Assembly (NCBI GenBank): GCA_003500955.1
Contig: DNQP01000179.1
Span: 12,306 to 24,353 of the forward strand
DNA: 12,048 bases
Direction of reading: 5' to 3'
Source: Curvibacter sp.
GTDB lineage: Bacteria > Pseudomonadota > Gammaproteobacteria > Burkholderiales > Burkholderiaceae_C
In this document: piece by piece, positions 6,331 through 12,048 of the stretch
How the letters are laid out: each line of letters opens with the position of its first letter
Numbering within the stretch: position 1 is the first letter of the stretch
Made by a program: the position numbers and the translations under genes
The notes under the pieces: generated by a model
What the model was told of the DNA's origin: nothing
What the model saw: only the letters and a program-made list of their open reading frames with translations
The model's database searches: none

Positions 6331-7200
6331 ATGAAGGCCCTGCTGGCGTCCCTGTTGCTGGCTTCGGGTTGCGCCCTGGCCGCCGACTACGGCGGGCCGC
6401 TGTTCGACGCCCATCTGCATTACAACGACGAAGCCTGGCAGGGCCCGCACCCGCTGGACGATGTGCTGACGCGCATGCAGCGCAACGGCGTGCGTGCCAT
6501 CATCGCCAACAGCCGGCCCAATGACGGCACCAAGACGCTGGCCGCGGCGCGCGAGCAGACGCGCGCGGCCGGTGTGACCGTGGTGCCTTTCATCCGCCTC
6601 TACCGCAACCGCGACGACTACAGCAACTGGTTCCGCGACGAGAGCATCTACACCATGGTGCAGCAGGAGCACGCCCGCGGCACGACGGCTGGACCCTACC
6701 GCGGCATCGGCGAGTTCCATCTCTACGACAGCGCCAATGCCAACGGCCCGGTGGCGAAGAAGCTCATGCAGTACGCGCAGCAGCACGAGCTGGCCGTGCT
6801 GGCCCATGTGGACGACGTGGCCATCGATCTGCTGATGGCGCACGCGCCCAACGCCCGCCTGATCTGGGCCCACACCGGCATCGGCGGTCCGTCGGTGGCG
6901 CGTGTGCAGGCCCTGCTGGAAAAGTATCCCAAGCTCATGGGCGAGCTCTCCTACCGCCCCGGCCTGAGCTGTGTCGACGACCGCGGCCAGGAGCGACTCT
7001 GCCCCGACTGGCGTGCGCTGATGCTGAAGTTCCCCGACCGTTTCCTGATCGGTTCCGACACCTGGGTGAACCAGCGCTGGCTTTACTACGACGGGCTCAT
7101 GCAAGGTTATCGCCGCTGGCTGGGCGAGCTGCCGCCCGAGGTGGCGCGCCGCATCGCCTGGGACAATGGCGCGCGCCTGTTCCAGCTCGCACCCCCCTGA
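6331..7200 (+). CDS. exported metal-dependent amidohydrolase (amidohydrolase-2 type)
   Basis: 289-residue TIM-barrel hydrolase. An N-terminal signal peptide (residues 1-17, a hydrophobic [14 protein letters not shown] ending in an ALA site before ADYGG) indicates export; Cys14 sits in a weak lipobox-like ASGC. Candidate metal and catalytic residues are His28 and His30 (DAHLH), Glu128/His130 (GEFH), His159 (LAHVDD), His181 (WAHTG) and Asp243 (GSDTW), in the order expected for the family. Cys214 and Cys224 lie in a loop and could form a disulphide, consistent with the periplasm. The start is two bases after the hydrolase stop and has no clear binding site, so translation may depend on coupling. 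The substrate is not known. Confidence 0.85.
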   Translation: MKALLASLLLASGCALAADYGGPLFDAHLHYNDEAWQGPHPLDDVLTRMQRNGVRAIIANSRPNDGTKTLAAAREQTRAAGVTVVPFIRLYRNRDDYSNWFRDESIYTMVQQEHARGTTAGPYRGIGEFHLYDSANANGPVAKKLMQYAQQHELAVLAHVDDVAIDLLMAHAPNARLIWAHTGIGGPSVARVQALLEKYPKLMGELSYRPGLSCVDDRGQERLCPDWRALMLKFPDRFLIGSDTWVNQRWLYYDGLMQGYRRWLGELPPEVARRIAWDNGARLFQLAPP

Positions 7201-7862
7201 TGCGTGATACCTTTCAACTGCCCCTGTTCCCGCTGCAGACCGTGCTGTTTCCCGGCGGGGTGCTGCCCTTGCGCATCTTCGAGGTGCGCTATCTCGATCT
7301 GATCCAGCGCTGCCAGAAGGAGGGTGCGCCCTTCGGGGTGGTCTGCCTCACGCAGGGCAGCGAGGTGCGGCAGGCTCCGGCCACTGGCGATACGGCCGCG
7401 GCCGAGCTTTTCCACCCCATCGGCACCCTGGCGCACATCGAGCTGTACGAGCGGCCCCAGCCCGGCCTGATGCTGATCCGTTGCCGCGGCGGGCGGCGCT
7501 TCCGGCTGCTGCGCAGCGAGCAGATGAAGCATGGCCTGTGGACCGGCGAGGCCGAGTACCTGGCCGATGATCCCGTGGTGCCCGTGCCGCCGGACCTGGT
7601 GCCCGTGCGCGTCGGCCTGCAGCGCCTGTTGCAGCACATGCAGGCCCAGGCCCAGCCGGGTGATGAACTCCCGATCCAGCCCCCCTTGCAGTGGGACGAC
7701 TGCGGCTGGGTGGCGCACCGCTGGTGCGACATCCTGCCCGTGAGTCCGCAGCTCAAGCAGCAGTTCCTGGCCGTGGACAACCCGTTGATCCGCCTGGAGC
7801 TGGTCGGGGATCTGCTGGCCCGGCTCAAGATCGGTACCGGGCCCGAGGCGGGTCCGGCATGA
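7200..7862 (+). CDS. LON substrate-binding domain protein without protease domain
   Basis: 220-residue protein made of the domain that forms the N terminus of Lon protease, with no ATPase or peptidase part. The start PLFPLQTVLFPGGVLPLRIFEVRY (residues 8-31, given here in outline) is the family signature: a double strand with PGG and a conserved RIFE. The C-terminal half is helical, ending in LIRLELVGDLLARL. Stand-alone LON-domain proteins are common in proteobacteria; their role is unclear but substrate or peptide binding is presumed. The ATG overlaps the amidohydrolase stop by one base (TGATG), so the two are translationally coupled. The gene ends 13 bases before the convergent CorA gene, and I see no terminator in that gap. 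Confidence 0.9.
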   Translation: MRDTFQLPLFPLQTVLFPGGVLPLRIFEVRYLDLIQRCQKEGAPFGVVCLTQGSEVRQAPATGDTAAAELFHPIGTLAHIELYERPQPGLMLIRCRGGRRFRLLRSEQMKHGLWTGEAEYLADDPVVPVPPDLVPVRVGLQRLLQHMQAQAQPGDELPIQPPLQWDDCGWVAHRWCDILPVSPQLKQQFLAVDNPLIRLELVGDLLARLKIGTGPEAGPA

Positions 7863-7875
7863 GGGGCTACAGCGC

Positions 7876-8979
7876 CTAGCGCCCGCTGCGTTCCAGGTAA
7901 CGCTTGCGCCAGAACAGCAGGGCCAGTGCGACAGCCGTCAGGCCCATGGAGGCCATGGCCCACCAGAAGCCGCTGTCCTCGTGGATCAGCGGGATCACGT
8001 CGAAGTTCATGCCGAAGATCCCGGCGATCAGGTTCAGCGGCAGGAAGATGGCCGTGAGCACCGTGAGCGTGCGCATGATGTCGTTGGTGCGGTTGCTCTG
8101 CGCGTTGAAGTGGATCTGCACCGCGGTCTCCACGCTCTGCTCCAGCCGGCGGACGTGGTGGACCACGCGCTCGATGTGTTCCAGCACATCGCGGCTGCGC
8201 ACCAGCAGCAGGTCGCGCTCGCGCTCCATGGCTGGCGTCTGCATCTCGGGCCAGGCCTTGACGGTCTCGATCCAGTCCTGCACGGCGGTGCGCTGGTCCT
8301 CGCAGATCTCGTCCAGCTGATGCAAGGACAGGCGCGCGTCGAGCAGCGCGGCCCAGTTGGAAAAGCGGGTGCGCGGGTTGAGCAACTCGGTCTGCCAGTG
8401 GTCGAGCTGGCGCGTGAGTTCGCGCCGCAGGTCCAGAAAGCCGTCGACCATCTGGTTGATCACGCGCAGCATCAGATCGGCCGGCGAGGTCGGCAGACGG
8501 CTGCTGGCCGTGCGCACCTCGTTGCTGCTGGCCTGCAGCAGGCGCGCGGCGTAGGCGTCACGTGCCGCGCAGTCGGCCGGGTGCACCGAGAGCAACACAC
8601 GCTCGAACACCGCGAAGCCCACGGGGCTGGTGTCGATGTGGCGCAGGATGGGCGGGCCGCCACGGCGTGTCGCGCCAGTTCGCGCGGCATCGCTACCCTC
8701 GGCGCGACCATTGCCGGTGGCCAGGCGCCGGAAGACCATCAGGTCGTACTGGGAGGTGTAGTCGAAATGCGAGGGCAGCTGGGCATTGAGCAGGTCCGAG
8801 ACGTGCAGGTCCACGAGTTGCAGGCCGGTCAGCGCCTGCAACGTGGCCTGCAGCTGGGGCCAGCCGGCCTCGAACTCGGGCCGGCTGCAGGCGATCCAGA
8901 CATGGCCTTGGGCCGGCAGCTGGGCCGGCGGTGCACTGCCTTCGGCGACGCTGGTGGGACCGATGGTGAAGACACGCAT
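7876..8979 (-). CDS. CorA-family divalent metal ion transporter
   Basis: 367-residue member of the CorA/ZntB family of pentameric Mg2+, Co2+ or Zn2+ channels in the inner membrane. The first C-terminal helix runs into the signature Gly323-Met324-Asn325 followed by Phe326, and a second helix (about 340-358) ends in basic residues. The N-terminal cytoplasmic domain is followed by the long helical stalk (about residues 165-300) rich in charged heptads. The loop after GMN is FDVIPLIHEDSGFWW, not the FxxMPE form of E. coli CorA, so metal preference is open. A Gly/Ala/Arg/Thr-rich stretch near residues 88-110 looks like an unstructured insertion in the N-terminal domain. The ATG has a G-rich site upstream and lies 16 bases after the hemB stop, so the two are probably co-transcribed. 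Confidence 0.9.
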   Translation of the reverse strand: MRVFTIGPTSVAEGSAPPAQLPAQGHVWIACSRPEFEAGWPQLQATLQALTGLQLVDLHVSDLLNAQLPSHFDYTSQYDLMVFRRLATGNGRAEGSDAARTGATRRGGPPILRHIDTSPVGFAVFERVLLSVHPADCAARDAYAARLLQASSNEVRTASSRLPTSPADLMLRVINQMVDGFLDLRRELTRQLDHWQTELLNPRTRFSNWAALLDARLSLHQLDEICEDQRTAVQDWIETVKAWPEMQTPAMERERDLLLVRSRDVLEHIERVVHHVRRLEQSVETAVQIHFNAQSNRTNDIMRTLTVLTAIFLPLNLIAGIFGMNFDVIPLIHEDSGFWWAMASMGLTAVALALLFWRKRYLERSGR

Positions 8980-8995
8980 GGCGGCCCCCCGCGGC

Positions 8996-10063
<1,068 letters not shown>

Positions 10064-10087
10064 TTATCCCTTCTTGACGGGGCTGGC

Positions 10088-10116
10088 TTGCAAACGACTG
10101 ACCTTTTTGTTAGATT
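10088..10116 (+). promoter_or_regulatory. sigma-70-like promoter in the hemB-hemJ gap
   Basis: TTGCAA (10088-10093) is followed after exactly 17 bases by TAGATT (10111-10116), with TG at 10108-10109 one base before the -10, forming an extended -10. The predicted start is near 10123. It is the best-formed promoter in the window and drives transcription toward the terminator at 10194-10222 and hemJ. Confidence 0.55.
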
Positions 10117-10122
10117 ACATCC

Positions 10123-10222
10123 CGGGTGGCTTGCCACCCCCCGCTTTTCCTCCCTGAGCGGGGCCTTGATGTGTGACAGCAAAAAAGGCTTGCAACCCCG
10201 GCTTCTGGCCGGGGTTTTTTTT
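10123..10222 (+). ncRNA. candidate ~100-nt small RNA or terminated leader between hemB and hemJ
   Basis: The stretch runs from a predicted promoter to a strong terminator and contains no gene. Its first part forms GGGTGGC/GCCACCC (10124-10130 with 10133-10139); next CCCCGCT (10139-10145) pairs with AGCGGGG (10157-10163); then comes a less structured A-rich stretch (AAAAAAGG at 10181-10188) and the terminator hairpin. That is the layout of a small RNA gene, or of a leader that ends early unless an antiterminating fold forms. It is not 4.5S, 6S or tmRNA by any motif I can see. A 'hemB' RNA motif has been described in beta-proteobacteria; I cannot confirm a match from memory. Confidence 0.4.
10194..10222 (+). 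terminator. rho-independent terminator upstream of hemJ
   Basis: Stem AACCCCGGC (10194-10202) with GCCGGGGTT (10208-10216) around a five-base TTCTG loop, running into eight T at 10215-10222. It acts on the plus strand. No gene on that strand ends just before it, so it must end a non-coding transcript or a leader of hemJ. Confidence 0.88.
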
Positions 10223-10241
10223 GGTTCCGGCACGCTGCGCT

Positions 10242-10313
10242 TAACTTTGCTGCACAAAGTTAGCCTGCACCGCAACCCGCGATGCGGGTTGTAGCCCCCG
10301 TCCGCAGGGCTAC
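10242..10313 (+). other. three consecutive hairpins directly upstream of hemJ
   Basis: TAACTTTG (10242-10249) with CAAAGTTA (10255-10262); CAACCCGC (10273-10280) with GCGGGTTG (10284-10291) around a GAT loop; GTAGCCC (10291-10297) with GGGCTAC (10307-10313). All stems are perfect, 8, 8 and 7 bp. None has a T-tract, so they are not terminators. They could be protein-binding inverted repeats or part of a hemJ leader if transcription starts at the promoter near 10088. With the promoter, candidate RNA and terminator they account for most of the 331-bp gene-free stretch 9998-10328; the remaining bases near hemB show nothing else clear. Confidence 0.5.
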
Positions 10314-10316
10314 GAC

Positions 10317-10322
10317 TACACT
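10317..10322 (+). promoter_or_regulatory. possible -10 box just upstream of hemJ
   Basis: TACACT matches four of six bases of TATAAT and ends six bases before the hemJ ATG, which has no Shine-Dalgarno sequence. A start at the ATG itself is possible. No clear -35 box is seen. Confidence 0.35.
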
Positions 10323-10328
10323 CGGACC

Positions 10329-10757
10329 ATGCTCTGGGTCAAAGCCTTTCATATCGTGTTCGTCGCCAGCTGGTTCGCTGGGCTGTTTTACCTGCCGCGC
10401 ATCTACGTGAACCTGGCCCAGGTGCCGGCGGATTCCGTGGCCGAGCGGGAGCGGCTGCTGCTGATGGCGGGCAAGCTGCTGCGCTTCACCACCCTGCTGG
10501 CGGTCCCGGCCCTGCTGCTGGGCTTCTGGCTCTGGCTGGGCTATGGCATCGGCCGCGGCCCGGCCAGTGGCTGGATGCACGCCAAGCTGGCCGTGGTGCT
10601 GCTGGTGCTGGGTTACCACCACGCCTGCTGGATATTGCTGCGCAAGTTCCGTCGCGGCGAGAACCGTCGCGGTCATGTCTGGTACCGCTGGTTCAACGAG
10701 GCGCCGGTGCTGCTCCTGGTCGCGGCCGTGGTGCTGGTGGTGGTCAAGCCCTTTTGA
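10329..10757 (+). CDS. hemJ: protoporphyrinogen IX oxidase HemJ (CopD/UPF0093-type membrane protein)
   Basis: 142-residue inner-membrane protein with four predicted helices. HemJ oxidises protoporphyrinogen IX to protoporphyrin IX, the next-to-last step of haem synthesis, in bacteria lacking HemG or HemY. Family marks are KAFHIVFVASWFAGLFYLPR at the start (His8 in the first helix) and GWMHAKL (His84, Lys86) followed by LVLGYHHACW. The length is typical. No ribosome binding site precedes the ATG. The gene is divergent from hemB, which supports a haem role over the looser annotation as a copper-resistance CopD homologue. vanZ-like coding starts 17 bases after the stop, indicating an operon. Confidence 0.88.
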   Translation: MLWVKAFHIVFVASWFAGLFYLPRIYVNLAQVPADSVAERERLLLMAGKLLRFTTLLAVPALLLGFWLWLGYGIGRGPASGWMHAKLAVVLLVLGYHHACWILLRKFRRGENRRGHVWYRWFNEAPVLLLVAAVVLVVVKPF

Positions 10758-10774
10758 GCGCGGAGGCGCGCCGC

Positions 10775-11896
10775 ATGCCGCACAAGACCTCGGCCTGGCC
10801 TCTGGGCATGGTCTATGCGGGACTGGTGATCTACGCCAGCCTCTATCCCTTCACCGACTGGCGTGACCAGGGGCCCTTGCCCTGGGGCTACCTGCTGGCG
10901 CCCTGGCCGCATTACTGGACGGCCTTCGACCTGTTCACCAATGTGCTGGGTTATGCCCCTTTGGGTTTTCTTTTCGCGCTGGCGGCGCTGCGCACCGGCC
11001 TTGGCGCGCAGGCCGTGCTGCGTGCCACCCTTGGGGCGGGTGCCCTGTCCTTGTGCCTGGAGACCCTGCAGGGCTATCTGCCGGCGCGAGTGCCCTCCAA
11101 TGTGGATTGGGTGCTGAACACGGCGGGCGCCTGGCTGGGGGCAGTCAGCGCCACCCTGCTCGAGAAGTACGGTGCCATCGACCGCTGGATCCGCTTTCGC
11201 GAACGCTGGTTCGTGGCCGATGCGCGCGGCGCGCTGGTGCTGCTGGCGCTCTGGCCCTTTGCCTTGCTGTTCCCGGCCGCGGTGCCGCTCGGTCTGGGCC
11301 AGGTCTACGAGCGCGTCGAGGAGGCCCTGGCCGGGCTGCTGCTGGACACACCTTTCCTGGAGTGGGTGCCCCTGCGCACGGTGGAGCTCCAGCCCCTGGT
11401 GCCCGGCGCCGAACTGGCTTGCGTGTTGCTGGGGGCGCTGATCCCCTGCCTGCTCGGCTACAGCGTCATACCGGCCATGGCGCGTCGGATCGTCTTCGTG
11501 GCGGCGGTGTTCGTCGCAGCGCTGGGCGCCAGCCTGCTGTCGGCCACCCTGAGTTATGGGCCAGTCCATGCCTGGGCCTGGTTCAGCCGGCCCGTGCAGG
11601 CCGGCCTGCTGATGGCCCTGGTGCTGGCCTTGCTGCTGCTGCGTGTGCCCGCGCGCGCCGGGGCTGCCCTGCTACTGCTGCTGTTGGGGGTCTATCTGAG
11701 CCTGATCAACCGGGCGCCAGCCAGCCCTTATTTCGCGCACACCCTGCAGATCTGGGAGCAGGGCCGCTTCATCCGCTTCCATGGCGTGGGTCAGTGGCTG
11801 GGCTGGATCTGGCCTTATGCCGTCCTGCTTTATGTGCTGACACGCATCTGGGGACAAGGCCGCAGCGATGAGGGTGCACCTAAAATCGGGCCATGA
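10775..11896 (+). CDS. VanZ-family integral membrane protein with extended C-terminal half
   Basis: 373-residue membrane protein. The N-terminal 125 residues form a VanZ-like domain: LYPFTDWR near 23-30, DLFTNVLGYAPLGF, and the signature around Glu96, Gln99, Arg105, Asp111 and Asn115 (LETLQGYLP then VDWVLNT). The remaining 250 residues add several helices without a recognised domain. VanZ gives low-level teicoplanin resistance in enterococci, but Gram-negative homologues have no established role, so no resistance should be assumed. I chose the ATG at 10775 because GGAGG at 10762-10766 is eight bases away; an in-frame TTG at 10754 would overlap the hemJ stop. The stop overlaps the next gene as ATGA. 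Confidence 0.85.
   Translation: MPHKTSAWPLGMVYAGLVIYASLYPFTDWRDQGPLPWGYLLAPWPHYWTAFDLFTNVLGYAPLGFLFALAALRTGLGAQAVLRATLGAGALSLCLETLQGYLPARVPSNVDWVLNTAGAWLGAVSATLLEKYGAIDRWIRFRERWFVADARGALVLLALWPFALLFPAAVPLGLGQVYERVEEALAGLLLDTPFLEWVPLRTVELQPLVPGAELACVLLGALIPCLLGYSVIPAMARRIVFVAAVFVAALGASLLSATLSYGPVHAWAWFSRPVQAGLLMALVLALLLLRVPARAGAALLLLLLGVYLSLINRAPASPYFAHTLQIWEQGRFIRFHGVGQWLGWIWPYAVLLYVLTRIWGQGRSDEGAPKIGP
11881..11886 (+). promoter_or_regulatory. possible -10 box just upstream of the ferredoxin gene
   Basis: TAAAAT matches five of six bases of TATAAT and ends six bases before the ATG at 11893. It lies inside the last codons of the VanZ gene, where CCT and AAA codons are unusual for this GC-rich context, hinting that the sequence is kept for another reason. 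No obvious -35 is present. Confidence 0.4.
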
Positions 11897-12048
11897 GCTC
11901 CTCTGCCCCTTCTTATTACAAGCACCACGTCTTCTTCTGCCTCAACCAGCGCGCGGCCGGTGAAGCCTGCTGCGCCGACCACCAGGCTGAAGCAGCCTTC
12001 GAGCGCTGCAAGTCGCAGGTCAAGGCTGCGGGTCTGGCCGGTCCGGGC
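11893..12048 (+). CDS. thioredoxin-like [2Fe-2S] ferredoxin, 3' end outside the window
   Basis: 52 codons, open to the window edge. The start SYYKHHVFFCLNQR followed by GEACCADHQ is typical of the small (about 100-residue) thioredoxin-fold [2Fe-2S] ferredoxins of beta-proteobacteria. Cys16 and Cys26 or Cys27 would be the first two cluster ligands; the other pair should lie beyond the window. These proteins carry electrons, but the partner is unknown here. The ATG overlaps the VanZ stop by four bases and lacks a near Shine-Dalgarno site; a TAAAAT box six bases upstream suggests its own, possibly leaderless, transcript. Confidence 0.78.
   Translation, partial: MSSSAPSYYKHHVFFCLNQRAAGEACCADHQAEAAFERCKSQVKAAGLAGPG

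Noticed and set aside
7863..7890. Possible terminator between the LON-domain gene and the CorA gene
   Set aside because: GCGC repeats around the CorA stop give only a short stem and there is no T-tract on either strand.
10123..10222. Identification as 4.5S RNA, 6S RNA or tmRNA
   Set aside because: The conserved SRP tetraloop and internal-loop sequence, the long 6S bubble and tRNA-like ends are all absent.

Overview
The window is GC-rich, densely coded bacterial DNA. Gene content (TRAP transporter, Mg-type HemB, HemJ, CorA family, LON-domain protein, a YgfF-like SDR) and codon use fit a beta-proteobacterium of the Burkholderiales, probably near Comamonadaceae; this placement is inferred from general similarity, not from a marker gene. 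No tRNA, rRNA, CRISPR array, prophage or transposase gene is visible.

Layout. 1-3442 (+): the 3' end of a TRAP small permease (dctQ), the complete large permease (dctM), a perfect rho-independent terminator, then a cytoplasmic YwrD-like gamma-glutamyltransferase family enzyme. 3450-3719: a 270-bp non-coding element with perfect 27-bp terminal inverted repeats and two internal hairpins, filling the gap between two convergent genes and carrying a two-way terminator. 3718-5566 (-): an SDR oxidoreductase, a MaoC-type hydratase and a MarC membrane protein, tightly coupled. 5636-7862 (+): dienelactone hydrolase, an exported amidohydrolase and a LON substrate-binding-domain protein, each within a few bases of the next. 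7876-9997 (-): hemB followed by a CorA-family metal transporter. 9998-10328: a 331-bp divergent region with a candidate promoter, hairpins and a strong terminator that together look like a small-RNA gene. 10329-12048 (+): hemJ, a VanZ-family membrane protein and the start of a thioredoxin-fold [2Fe-2S] ferredoxin.

How the genes relate. hemB (porphobilinogen synthase) and hemJ (protoporphyrinogen oxidase) are two steps of haem synthesis transcribed away from each other across the structured intergenic region. The TRAP permease and the gamma-glutamyltransferase homologue may form an uptake-plus-processing unit for an organic acid or gamma-glutamyl compound. SDR plus MaoC suggests acyl-CoA or short-chain alcohol/ketone chemistry.

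Most worth a second look: the 270-bp inverted-repeat element, whose end supplies part of the marC stop codon; the candidate small RNA or leader between hemB and hemJ; and three genes (hemB, hemJ, the ferredoxin gene) that lack a Shine-Dalgarno sequence and have a -10-like hexamer 6-7 bases before the ATG, suggesting leaderless mRNAs. I found no clearly new multi-gene system; most of the coding content is ordinary.
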